Assembly: GCA_947450475.1 (NCBI GenBank)
Contig: CANFVK010000012.1
Location: 1-32,034 of the forward strand
DNA length: 32,034 nucleotides
Direction: 5' to 3'
From: Bacteriovoracaceae bacterium
GTDB taxonomy: Bacteria; Bdellovibrionota; Bacteriovoracia; Bacteriovoracales; Bacteriovoracaceae
The translations under genes were made by a program, and so were the position numbers. Positions 23,657 to 31,630 of this stretch are shown here, one piece after another. How positions within the stretch are numbered: the first letter of the stretch is position 1; every line of letters begins with the position of its first letter. The notes under the pieces are model-generated. The model was not told the origin of the DNA. It worked only from the letters and a program-made list of their open reading frames with translations, and did not search any database.

Positions 23657-24580
23657 TCAATTTTTTGTTTTGATTAAATTATTTTTCAATTCCCTCAAAA
23701 CGCTTTCTTTTTGAAAATTATTTTTTATAAAATTAATTCCTTTAAGATTTAATTTTATATTATTAAGGCTATGTCTTTTTCTTAAATTAATAACTAAATT
23801 CTCAAGCGAATTGAAATCTGTAATAAACTCTGCTCCTTCTATTGGATAGGAATATCCAACATATCGTCCGAAAGACAAAGCTTCTAAAACTGAAAATGCC
23901 AAACCATCATGTTCGGGAAGTCTTAAAAAAAGACTGCAATTAAGATACTCCTTTTTCATATCACTTACCCAACCTTTAATTTCTATATTTTTTGGCAACT
24001 TGGAATTATAAGCAGATATACCGACAATTTTTATTTTCACCTCAGGAAATCTTTCAGCCAGAGCAACAATTTTTTTTAAACCATAGAAATCTTCTCGGCC
24101 CGGGGTCATATAAGTCAAAATAGAAAATTCGTTTGGGAAACTGATCTCCGACGAGTCTGGTAAGTCTATACACGCAATTTGCACTTGCTTAGATTTAATA
24201 CCAAGCTTATTAAGTTCAGCCTTAATCCATTCAACTTCACTTAGATGTTCAGCGTATTCTAAAAATGCTTTATTCGCCTTTTGAGTTTTGATTTTTTCCT
24301 CTGCTTTTAATACATCAGTTCCAACCCAATGGAGGACAATGCGTTTTTTAAATAGGTTGGCGAGCCCAAGAGCTCCGCCTAAATATGAACTTCCACCTAT
24401 TTGATAAATAGTTGTCGCTCCAAATATATGATAAATATATCTAATTTTATCAACAATTTTGTTACTCGTATCTAGCGAGATAAAAGCAATATTGTCGTTA
24501 TAAGCCTGAAGATTATTAGCGATCTTTTTTGCAAAGTAAGGAATTCCAATTATTAATACTTTCATTTCAATTTTACTCAT
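23657..24580 (-). CDS. GT-B-type glycosyltransferase (divergent)
   Basis: 307 residues, shorter than its neighbours. MKVLIIGIPYFAKKIANNLQ starts at residue 6 (ATG at 24565), possibly the true start; the upstream ATG at 24580 overlaps wzx by 8 bp. IVLHWVGTDVLKAEE near 79-93, ILTYMTPGREDFYGLKKIVA, IKIVGISA and FLRLPEHDGLAFSVLEALSF match a GT4-like donor domain, with E-x-x-x-L-E-A-L near the end. I infer transfer of one sugar of the repeat unit. The N-terminal domain appears reduced, which is seen in some capsule and O-antigen transferases. Confidence 0.75.
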   Translation of the reverse strand: MSKIEMKVLIIGIPYFAKKIANNLQAYNDNIAFISLDTSNKIVDKIRYIYHIFGATTIYQIGGSSYLGGALGLANLFKKRIVLHWVGTDVLKAEEKIKTQKANKAFLEYAEHLSEVEWIKAELNKLGIKSKQVQIACIDLPDSSEISFPNEFSILTYMTPGREDFYGLKKIVALAERFPEVKIKIVGISAYNSKLPKNIEIKGWVSDMKKEYLNCSLFLRLPEHDGLAFSVLEALSFGRYVGYSYPIEGAEFITDFNSLENLVINLRKRHSLNNIKLNLKGINFIKNNFQKESVLRELKNNLIKTKN

Positions 24581-25871
24581 AATTCAAAATCCTAAAAATC
24601 CATAAAATAAACGCAATATTTAACCCCCCCCCAACGCAAGATGTCCAAAAGATATTTTCAACTAAATTATAATTAAGTACACCAAACGATAAAAGTGAAA
24701 GAAGGGTTAAGGCGTTATAAAGAACTCCAAAAACCATCGCACTTCCTTGACGATTTTTATAGATTGTTAATTGACTCAATGGAGAAGATACAAAATTTGC
24801 AACCACCCAAGGAATGAGCGCGTAAACAACAGGAATAACTCCCTTCCAGTTTTCTCCAAAAATTTTCACAAAAAATAATTTAAAAAAAAATACAAAAAAT
24901 CCCATTAGTAGTACCGAGAGAAATAGCAGTATATATAAGATTTTTTTTACATAATTTTTAAGTTCTATGCTTGAGGACTCAAAACCATGGATATCTTTGT
25001 AAAAGACTTGAGAAATAGCCCCCCCAACAGTTGACATCGGGGCACGTATTAAGCGATTGGCTAAAGAATAATTTCCAACTGCCGTAATGCTGTAATATCT
25101 TCCAATAACAACATTTAGTAAATTGGTCTGAAGTGAATCAAGTAATGCATGTGGGGAATTTAGGAAAATCATTTTTTTATTTTCTTTTAAAATTTTCAAA
25201 CTTTTGTTCCAGTTAAATTTTCCATTTAACTCTCTTTGAACAAAAAATAAATTCAAACTACCCCATATAAGACAAATTGCATTTCCTAAATTTAACCCCC
25301 AAAAAAGGGCAATATATCCACTGGTAAACCTTATAAATAAAAGCGTAAATATGATTGTTGAAAAAGCCTGTAAAAACCTTAGGAGTGATAAAATTTTAAA
25401 GATTCCTAATCCTATTTTATAACTATTCATAAGATTAAGCAGACTCATTGAAATATAACTTATTATTATCATTCCACTCCAGTAATCAAATCGCTTTATA
25501 CGAGTAAATGAAAAAAGTAATTCAGAAAATTGCAATGCAATCAGCAACAATAAAATAGTTAAAGTAAAAAATAAAACGCATGCAGTTAAAAGTTCAAAGC
25601 GCTCTTGTGGATTTTTGCACTTTGGAAAAAGAAGTTCTAGCCTCCCAAAAGAAAAGACCGAGAAAACGCTAACACATGAAAGCAGGAGTGCGAATTTGCC
25701 AAATTCTTGTGGATCAATAGATCTTGTTATGAACGGATAACCGATGAAGTTTACAATTTGAGCAACTACAGAAGCCGTGATGAGTAGGCTTGAATTTTTA
25801 AACGAATTTTGAGAAATTCCAATTATTGCGTTTAATGTTTTTTTTTTTATATTATTTGATGGATTAACCAT
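24573..25871 (-). CDS. Polysaccharide flippase, Wzx-like (second copy), with G9 tract
   Basis: 432 residues with about twelve membrane helices. The N-terminal SSLLITASVVAQIVNFIGYP and FITRSIDPQEFGKFALLLS is the flippase family signature (compare IAKYLGPERYG in the first copy). It should flip a different lipid-linked oligosaccharide from that of the wzx at 17018. Codons for three consecutive glycines near the C-terminus (CVGGGLNIAF) are an uninterrupted run of nine G (24624-24632). Loss of one G would end the protein at once (GGG then stop), and gain of one would replace the last residues with about ten others, so phase-variable expression is possible. Confidence 0.9.
   Translation of the reverse strand: MVNPSNNIKKKTLNAIIGISQNSFKNSSLLITASVVAQIVNFIGYPFITRSIDPQEFGKFALLLSCVSVFSVFSFGRLELLFPKCKNPQERFELLTACVLFFTLTILLLLIALQFSELLFSFTRIKRFDYWSGMIIISYISMSLLNLMNSYKIGLGIFKILSLLRFLQAFSTIIFTLLFIRFTSGYIALFWGLNLGNAICLIWGSLNLFFVQRELNGKFNWNKSLKILKENKKMIFLNSPHALLDSLQTNLLNVVIGRYYSITAVGNYSLANRLIRAPMSTVGGAISQVFYKDIHGFESSSIELKNYVKKILYILLFLSVLLMGFFVFFFKLFFVKIFGENWKGVIPVVYALIPWVVANFVSSPLSQLTIYKNRQGSAMVFGVLYNALTLLSLLSFGVLNYNLVENIFWTSCVGGGLNIAFILWIFRILNYE
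24624..24632 (-). repeat. Homopolymeric G9 tract in wzx coding sequence
   Basis: Nine consecutive C on the plus strand (G on the coding strand) in an otherwise AT-rich gene, where mixed glycine codons could equally have been used. Tracts of this length slip during replication and are used for phase variation in several bacterial surface-polysaccharide genes. Confidence 0.7.
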
Positions 25872-25880
25872 TATTTCCTT

Positions 25881-26459
25881 TTAATTATCAATCCTCATTT
25901 CAGCATAATCTAAGAAATACTTATCACCTGTATCAGGACACTCCCACTCTCCATTCCCCTCTAATGGCAATGGAATCCTCTCGCCATACCTACTCATCCA
26001 ACCTATCTGCTTTGCCGGAACGCCAGCCATGAGCGCGTAAGGCTTAACGTCCTTATTGATCACGGCACCAGCTGCGATAAAGGCATACTCTCCAATCGTC
26101 ACACCACAAACGATGGTGGCATTGGCTCCAATGGTTGCCCCTTTTTTTACAACTGTATCTCGGTATTCATCTTTTCTAGTAACAGCAGAACGTGGGTTGT
26201 AGACATTAGTGAAAACCATTGAAGGCCCACAAAAAACATCATCTTCAATAAATACGTTATCATAAACTGAAACATTGTTTTGGATCTTTACATTGTTTCC
26301 AATCACAACGTTGTTTCCCACAAAAACATTTTGGCCTAATGAGCAGCGCTCGCCAATTTTAGCTTTGCTGCAAACATGGACCCAGTGCCAGATGCGAGTT
26401 CCCTCGCCAATCTGTGCGCCTTCATCTACGATAGCCGTTTCGTGTTTAGTATACGACAT
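25881..26459 (-). CDS. wbpD: UDP-2-acetamido-3-amino-2,3-dideoxyglucuronate N-acetyltransferase (WbpD/WlbB)
   Basis: 192 residues of left-handed beta-helix hexapeptide repeats: [20 protein letters not shown] (17-36), [20 protein letters not shown] and [40 protein letters not shown] and the closing [19 protein letters not shown] follow. 'TRIWHW.H' and '[12 protein letters not shown]' are characteristic of the WbpD/WlbB group. It acetylates the 3-amino group with acetyl-CoA to give UDP-GlcNAc(3NAc)A. It lies 2 bp downstream of wbpB in the wbpA-wbpB-wbpD operon. Confidence 0.92.
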   Translation of the reverse strand: MSYTKHETAIVDEGAQIGEGTRIWHWVHVCSKAKIGERCSLGQNVFVGNNVVIGNNVKIQNNVSVYDNVFIEDDVFCGPSMVFTNVYNPRSAVTRKDEYRDTVVKKGATIGANATIVCGVTIGEYAFIAAGAVINKDVKPYALMAGVPAKQIGWMSRYGERIPLPLEGNGEWECPDTGDKYFLDYAEMRIDN

Positions 26460-26461
26460 TT

Positions 26462-27352
26462 TTATTTTCCTCTAATCTTCTCAACAATCTCAATCGCCGG
26501 ACGAGCAGCCATTACTCCGTATCCTTTGCCATTTAAAATATCGGTGTAAACTCTTTTGTGAAGCTCAGTGAATCCTTCCGAGAATTCAAATTCTTCACCG
26601 TCAATTTTTATAGATCTAAAAGTAGTCTTTCCAGCTGCCACTGCATCTTTTGGAAGCCGATGGCGATCAATGGTGAGCTCCCAATTGACTTCTGCTTTTT
26701 GAAGCTTAACAAAGCCTTTTTCACTCATAGGATCTTTGTGATCCACTCGCACCTCGAGCGCTTCTCCAAAAATCCAAGTCAGCATATCAAAAAAATGAAC
26801 TCCGATATTAGTCGTGAGTCCACCAGACTTTTTCACGTCGCCTTTCCAAGACTCTAGATACCACTGTCCTCTTGAAGTCATATAGACGAGATCAATTTTA
26901 TGAATGTCTTTTTTTGATTCATCGATTTTTTTCTTCAGCGCTAAGATAGCATCATGAACACGCAGTTGAAGAACGGTATAAATTTTTTTACCGCTCTCAC
27001 TTTCAAGCTTTGCTAGCTCGTCTATATCACTCACATGCAGAACCAGAGGCTTTTCACAAATGGCATGTGCCCCAACTCTTAGGGCAAATTTGATATGAGA
27101 GGCGTGAAGATAATTAGGCGTGCAAATAGAAACGTATTCAATTTTTTGATTGGTATTTTTTAGCGAGTCGACATAACTTTCAAAGCGCTCAAACTCTGTA
27201 AAGAACATACAATCTGGAAAATAGCGATCCATAATTCCAACTGAATCTTTAGTATCAAAGGCGGCTACTAAGTTATGTCCTAATTCTTTAATCGCTTCTA
27301 AATGTCTTGGAGCAATGTAGCCACCGACTCCGATGATTGCAAAATTGGCCAT
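26462..27352 (-). CDS. wbpB: UDP-N-acetylglucosaminuronate 3-dehydrogenase (WbpB/WlbA, Gfo/Idh/MocA family)
   Basis: 296 residues. The dinucleotide-binding motif [19 protein letters not shown] (8-26) and the family motif CEKPL (99-103, with the catalytic-region Lys101) are clear, as are TPNYLH (78-83) and [20 protein letters not shown] in the C-terminal domain. The GGYIAPRH form is typical of WbpB/WlbA. It oxidises C3 of UDP-GlcNAcA to the 3-keto sugar for the aminotransferase WbpE. In this family NAD is tightly bound and recycled by 2-oxoglutarate. Slightly short of the usual roughly 315 residues. It lies 4 bp after wbpA. Confidence 0.92.
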   Translation of the reverse strand: MANFAIIGVGGYIAPRHLEAIKELGHNLVAAFDTKDSVGIMDRYFPDCMFFTEFERFESYVDSLKNTNQKIEYVSICTPNYLHASHIKFALRVGAHAICEKPLVLHVSDIDELAKLESESGKKIYTVLQLRVHDAILALKKKIDESKKDIHKIDLVYMTSRGQWYLESWKGDVKKSGGLTTNIGVHFFDMLTWIFGEALEVRVDHKDPMSEKGFVKLQKAEVNWELTIDRHRLPKDAVAAGKTTFRSIKIDGEEFEFSEGFTELHKRVYTDILNGKGYGVMAARPAIEIVEKIRGK

Positions 27353-27356
27353 ACGT

Positions 27357-28661
27357 TTACGCCTTCACCACGTTTTTATGAGGAGCTCGATATTTTCCGC
27401 GAGTATCCACAATTAATTTTGAGTTAGCTAAAATCATGTCGTAGTCAAATTTATCGTGATCGGTTGCAAGCACCACGCAGTCATACGACTTCAACACTTC
27501 AGGACTTAAATGAATACTCGTTAAATCAAAATTGTGTTCACGCATTTTGGGAAACACCGGCACATGTGGATCTGAATAATCCAGCAGTGCCCCTTCATCG
27601 CGAATTTTCTCCATCAAGAAAACAGAAGGAGACTCGCGCATATCATCAATATTTTTTTTGTATGAAATTCCTAGAACTAAAATTTTAGAGCCCTTGATAG
27701 ACTTTTCATGTTGATTAAGAGCTTTGGCGATTTTCTTTAAAACCCATGACGGCATATTGGAATTGATTTCTCCAGCGAGCTCAATGAAGTGAGTATGCAC
27801 TCCATACTCGCGGGCTTTCCAAGTCAAATAAAATGGATCGATGGGAATACAATGACCTCCGATTCCAGGCCCTGGTCTATAAGCGACAAAGCCAAAAGGC
27901 TTAGTGGCAGCGGCATCAATGACTTCATGAATGTCGATTCCCATTTTATCGCAAACCATTTTCATTTCATTCACCAGGCCTATGTTAATTGAGCGGTGAA
28001 TGTTTTCTAAAAGTTTTGTCATCTCAGCCGCCTTAGCTGAACTCACCGGCACTATCTTATCAATCACTCCTGAATAGAGTGCGACTCCAACTTCAAGGCA
28101 CGCAGGTGTCTGTCCACCAACCACTTTAGGAATAGTGCGAGTGGTGAAATTTTCATTTCCTGGATCTTCTCTCTCGGGCGAGAACACTAGGAAAATATCA
28201 GCTCCAACTTTGAGACCATTTTTTTCCACCCGTGGAAGAAGCTCTTCTTCGGTTGTCCCCGGATAAGTCGTGCTCTCAAGCGAGACCACTTGACCCGCTC
28301 GAAGATAGGGAATAATGGAATCAGTTGTATTTAAAATAAAACTTAAATCGGGTTCGCGATATTTATTGAGAGGAGTTGGCACACAAAGAATAATGGCATC
28401 GACTTCGCTGATTTTTTTAAAGTCGGTTGTAGCCAAAAAGCCATTTTGTTTGGCTTTTGTCACAGACTGAGAGGAGATGTGTTCAATATAACTTTCTCCC
28501 TCATTGATCTTGTTGACTTTGAACAGGTCAATATCAAAACCCACAACTTTAAATTTTTCTTCAGAGTATCTAAGAGCTAGCGGAAGTCCTACATAGCCTA
28601 GACCCACGATTCCTATGACTGCTTTTTTTGTTTTTAATTTATCGACAACTTCTGTTTTCAT
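27357..28661 (-). CDS. wbpA: UDP-N-acetylglucosamine 6-dehydrogenase (WbpA)
   Basis: 434 residues of the UDP-glucose/UDP-GlcNAc dehydrogenase family. The NAD motif [11 protein letters not shown] (17-27), CVPTPL (93-98), [12 protein letters not shown] (128-139), the Lys210 region and [16 protein letters not shown] (264-279, catalytic Cys271) are intact. It oxidises C6 of UDP-GlcNAc to UDP-GlcNAcA in two NAD-dependent steps and opens the pathway completed by WbpB, WbpE, WbpD and WbpI. The downstream genes decide the GlcNAc-type call over UDP-glucose dehydrogenase. It is the first gene of the leftward operon; GAGGA precedes the ATG. It is divergent from wbpE. Confidence 0.93.
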   Translation of the reverse strand: MKTEVVDKLKTKKAVIGIVGLGYVGLPLALRYSEEKFKVVGFDIDLFKVNKINEGESYIEHISSQSVTKAKQNGFLATTDFKKISEVDAIILCVPTPLNKYREPDLSFILNTTDSIIPYLRAGQVVSLESTTYPGTTEEELLPRVEKNGLKVGADIFLVFSPEREDPGNENFTTRTIPKVVGGQTPACLEVGVALYSGVIDKIVPVSSAKAAEMTKLLENIHRSINIGLVNEMKMVCDKMGIDIHEVIDAAATKPFGFVAYRPGPGIGGHCIPIDPFYLTWKAREYGVHTHFIELAGEINSNMPSWVLKKIAKALNQHEKSIKGSKILVLGISYKKNIDDMRESPSVFLMEKIRDEGALLDYSDPHVPVFPKMREHNFDLTSIHLSPEVLKSYDCVVLATDHDKFDYDMILANSKLIVDTRGKYRAPHKNVVKA

Positions 28662-28723
28662 CGAATAGAATCCTCATAAAAAATGAATGGGTCATAGTAC
28701 CCCAGCCCCCCTAGTCTTTCAAG

Positions 28724-28728
28724 AGGAG
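28724..28728 (+). promoter_or_regulatory. Ribosome-binding site deciding the wbpE start
   Basis: AGGAG (within AAGAGGAGAA) ends 6 bases before the GTG at 28735. The upstream in-frame ATG at 28687 has no such site, and starting there would add 16 residues not typical of the family. Confidence 0.8.
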
Positions 28729-28734
28729 AACCCT

Positions 28735-29820
28735 GTGGAATTCATCGATTTAATTGCTCAAAAAAACCGCATCAAAAAAGAGCTGATGGAGTCGATTGAG
28801 TCGGTTATTGATCGAGGTCAGTTTATCCTAGGAAGTGAAGTCACAACTCTTGAAAATCGCTTAGCAGAGTTTTGTGGAAGCAAGTTTTGCATCGCTAACG
28901 CCAATGGCACTGACGCACTTGTCCTAGCATTAAGAGCTCTTGATATTGGACCTGGCGATGAAGTCATTGTTCCCGCCTTTACATTTTTTGCTTCTGCTGA
29001 AGCGGTTTCGGTGGTGGGCGCGACTCCAGTTTTTGTCGACATCGATCGAGCAACTTACAATATAAGCCCAGAATGCGTTGAAAAATGCCTGACCAAAAAA
29101 ACCAAGGCGATCATTGCCGTGAGCCTTTATGGGTTATGTGCTGACTTAAAAAGTTTGAATGAAATCGCTCAAAAACATAATGTAGCCCTAATTGAGGATG
29201 CAGCTCAAAGTTTTGGAGCTAAATTTTTTAATCAGTCTTCTTGCGGTGTCGCCACTATCAGCACCACTAGTTTTTTCCCCTCCAAACCACTCGGTTGCTA
29301 CGGTGACGGTGGAGCTCTATTTACCAACGATGAGGCTCTCGCCAAAAAACTCATGGAGCTTCGGGCCCATGGCCAATCAAAGCGCTACACTCATGTGAGC
29401 ATTGGCTACAACTCGCGCATGGATACCCTGCAAGCGGCAGTGCTTTTGAAAAAATTAGATATTTTTCCTTCCGAAATAGTGGCTCGCGATCAGATAGCAA
29501 CTCGCTACCAAAAAGCATTTGCAGGAAAATTTAAAATGCAGACCATTCCCGAAGGATATAAATCAGTTTGGGCGCAATTTACCATTGAAGTTGACCATCG
29601 AGAACAAGTTCAAGAAAAATTGAAGACTGCGGGAATTCCAACTGCTGTTCACTATCCCATTCCACTTCACCTACAACCAGTTTATAAAAATGAATTTGGC
29701 CATCTCGAATTTACTGAATCGACTGCGGCCAGTGCTAGAGTCATGAGTCTGCCGATGCATCCTTATCTCGACGAGAAGACGCAAGACTTTATTATTGAGA
29801 ATGTGCTTAAGCTTATCTAA
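28735..29820 (+). CDS. wbpE: UDP-3-keto-GlcNAcA aminotransferase (WbpE/WlbC, DegT family)
   Basis: 361 residues from the GTG at 28735; the product starts MEFIDLIAQKNRIKKELMES, matching WbpE-type N-termini. PLP residues: Asp155 in IEDAAQSFGA and Lys184 in TTSFFPSKPLGCYGDGG. The C-terminal GIPTAVHYPIPLHLQPVY is a DegT-family hallmark. It puts an amino group at C3 of the UDP-3-keto-GlcNAcA made by WbpB. It is transcribed divergently from wbpABD across a 73-bp gap. Its TAA overlaps the stop of the convergent methyltransferase gene by 4 bp. Confidence 0.92.
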   Translation: MEFIDLIAQKNRIKKELMESIESVIDRGQFILGSEVTTLENRLAEFCGSKFCIANANGTDALVLALRALDIGPGDEVIVPAFTFFASAEAVSVVGATPVFVDIDRATYNISPECVEKCLTKKTKAIIAVSLYGLCADLKSLNEIAQKHNVALIEDAAQSFGAKFFNQSSCGVATISTTSFFPSKPLGCYGDGGALFTNDEALAKKLMELRAHGQSKRYTHVSIGYNSRMDTLQAAVLLKKLDIFPSEIVARDQIATRYQKAFAGKFKMQTIPEGYKSVWAQFTIEVDHREQVQEKLKTAGIPTAVHYPIPLHLQPVYKNEFGHLEFTESTAASARVMSLPMHPYLDEKTQDFIIENVLKLI

Positions 29821-30623
29821 TGCGCCCTCTGCGCTAATACGATCTGCGTTCTTCCCCAGTCTTTTCCAGCTGCATTTTTTTGTTTGCTGTAATAGTCGTC
29901 GAGCTTCCAGATGGCGCGCTCTGGGATGATTCTTCGAAGAAGAGATTTTCTTGAAATTTGATCGGATAAAAAAGTTTTGTGCTCGAGCATATTAAAGCCA
30001 GCAGTCTTTACAAGCTCGCTCAATTCTTTTTTGGTAAATTCACACACGTGATTGCCAATAGAGTTTGCAAGCTTCTCATTGCGCTCTTTTTGATCTTTAA
30101 CTTCACTCCAACTAGGTTCGTAGCAATTAACGAAATCACCATTGGGTGTTGTCAGACATAGAAGTCCGCCCGTCTTTAAATTTTCTCTTAAGTTAGCAAG
30201 TGTTTTTGAGGGATTCGACATATGCTCTAGGGCTTCACCAAAAAAGATGACATCATATTTAGTTTCGCCAACAAAACTTGAGCAATCGCCCTTTTGAAAA
30301 CGTACAGTGCCTCTAGTGTGCTTGAGTTTTATATAATCAAAAAATTTTTCTTCGTTATCCACAAAGTCTACTAAATAGCCAGCTTCTGCAAACAGCAATC
30401 CGACATTGCCGGTGCCACAAGCAAAGTCAGCAACTTTAATGGAAGACATATCTTGCGATAAATACTTTTTTATAAGCTCAACAGCGTAAATAAAGCGCTT
30501 TCTCATAAGAAATGCTTGATTGCCTTTTTTATTTTTAGTCGCCAAAAAACCTCTTTCATCTTCACTTCTAAGAGTGAATAAGAATTGATCTTTTGAGCAC
30601 TCTTCAAGACTAGGCAATTTCAT
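29817..30623 (-). CDS. Class I SAM-dependent methyltransferase
   Basis: 268 residues. Motif I VADFACGTGNVGLLFAEAGY (62-81), an acidic residue closing strand 2 (DFVDNEE), motif II/III YDVIFFGEALEHMSNPSKTL and LKTGGLLCLTTPNGDF are typical of the Methyltransf_11/UbiG-like class. The 'EALEHM..P...L' segment resembles methyltransferases working on sugars or glycolipids. The target is unknown; O-methylation of the glycan fits the neighbourhood. It is flanked downstream by convergent wbpE and upstream by the 300-bp relic region. Confidence 0.85.
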   Translation of the reverse strand: MKLPSLEECSKDQFLFTLRSEDERGFLATKNKKGNQAFLMRKRFIYAVELIKKYLSQDMSSIKVADFACGTGNVGLLFAEAGYLVDFVDNEEKFFDYIKLKHTRGTVRFQKGDCSSFVGETKYDVIFFGEALEHMSNPSKTLANLRENLKTGGLLCLTTPNGDFVNCYEPSWSEVKDQKERNEKLANSIGNHVCEFTKKELSELVKTAGFNMLEHKTFLSDQISRKSLLRRIIPERAIWKLDDYYSKQKNAAGKDWGRTQIVLAQRAH

Positions 30624-30683
30624 TGAGACTCCATAAATAAATTTTTATGAAAGAAACGATAGCTTCAACTTTTTACTTTGTAT

Positions 30684-30709
30684 AGGTTCCAGGAGACTTT
30701 GAGGATGCG
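30684..30709 (-). repeat. Degenerate REP-like element, copy 5
   Basis: AGGTTCCAGGAGACTTTGAG followed by GATGCG matches copy 2 at 4020 in 21 of 26 positions without gaps, including the TTTGAGGAWGCG extension. Palindromy is partly lost, so this is an old copy. Confidence 0.6.
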
Positions 30710-30813
30710 ATGCAATTTTAATAAATACTGCATTCTGCAAATCAAAATTCTCCCTTTGATCATCATCAAACTAAATCATATCAAGCATTTATATAAGGAA
30801 GACCATATTTCAC

Positions 30814-30830
30814 AACGACATTTTGTCGTT
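30814..30830. terminator. Stem-loop, possible bidirectional terminator
   Basis: AACGACA-TTT-TGTCGTT, a perfect 7-bp stem with a 3-base loop, followed by TTAAAA. It lies downstream of the truncated ligase gene (minus strand). The U-tract is weak, so termination is uncertain. Confidence 0.35.
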
Positions 30831-30857
30831 TAAAACCCAAAAAATAATCATAAAAGT

Positions 30858-30869
30858 GGGCGAAAGCCC
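30858..30869. other. Short hairpin with GAAA tetraloop
   Basis: GGGC-GAAA-GCCC on the plus strand: a 4-bp GC stem closed by a GNRA loop, in the GC-rich relic patch. It could be part of a decayed mobile element or structured RNA. No further structure is recognised. Confidence 0.3.
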
Positions 30870-30923
30870 GTCCTTGTATTAAAAGGGCGTCCCCGATTTC
30901 GTATAAGTTTTGTAATTCTTAGT

Positions 30924-31547
30924 CTAATCGGTCCTATCCCCCCAAGCGCCATACAAAATTTTAGGATTGATAAAGCGCTTTAACTCATCTTTGTACAAAA
31001 TCATTCCAGTAAGAATGGTCATAAAGAAGGCAAGATTGTGAGCGTAATTCATCAGCATGCCCGCTAGGCCCTGGTTTCTATCGACAAACGCTTTCTTAAG
31101 AAGCAAGAAATTAAATCCTAAAAAATAACCAGATAAACCAGAAATTGTGGCGAGAGTTGCAAGTCCTATGAAGGCCCATAAAAGCCAAGTGATCTTTTTT
31201 TCAAAATCTGAAGTTTCCTTGAGTTTTGAAAAATAAAAACTAAAAGGGGCAATTGAAAGTAGTGAAATAAGATAATACTTCGATTTAGTCAGAGGTTTAT
31301 AGCCCTCCACTGCGATGTCTTGATTAAATAATACCGATAAAACCACCGCAACTATCATGGCGAGTAGGGCCCAAGCACTAAAGGGCCACTTTTTAAAATT
31401 TGTTTTGGGAATAAAAACAATCGCCGGAATTAAAATCAAAATATGTGTGAGTGCAAGAAAGCTTATCGATGTAAATAAGCCCAAAGTCCAGGTCATTAGA
31501 GAAGCATAAATGAGCCACATGAGTTTTTTGTCGTCGAGAATTTTCAT
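30924..31547 (-). pseudogene. O-antigen ligase paralogue, C-terminally truncated
   Basis: About 207 residues from the ATG at 31547 (a start at 31604 would add 19 residues). Membrane helices and sequence follow the N-terminal half of the ligase at 10711: LTHILILIPAIVFIPKTNFK compares with GHHALIFIPTLYFLPKINWK, and RNQGLAGMLMNYAHNLAFF with QNAGMFGMLMSYAHNEAIW. The catalytic C-terminal half with the 'HAHNN' motif is missing. The frame ends at LYGAWGDRTD*, and no continuation is found in the other frames downstream. A G6 run lies at the break. It is probably non-functional. Confidence 0.78.
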
Positions 31548-31630
31548 GGAATCATTGTCGCTAGATGAATTTAAGAAGTCACTAGAAAAATCCCCCCAAC
31601 TCAAGGCACCAACAAACCGCTCTAAATCAA

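Larger units (their letters stand above)
30624..30923. other. Non-coding relic region with decayed REP and hairpins
   Basis: This 300-base stretch has no credible gene. It holds a degraded REP copy (30684-30709) and two hairpins (30814-30830; 30858-30869). On the minus strand it also has a GC-rich patch (GGGGACGCCC and GGACGGGC) unlike the AT-rich surroundings. It begins where the truncated O-antigen ligase frame ends, so it probably marks the scar of an insertion or deletion. Confidence 0.6.

Noticed and set aside
30624..30923. Possible structured ncRNA or tRNA in the hairpin-rich gap
   Set aside because: The two hairpins are short and unrelated, with no cloverleaf or known ncRNA pattern; a relic is more likely.
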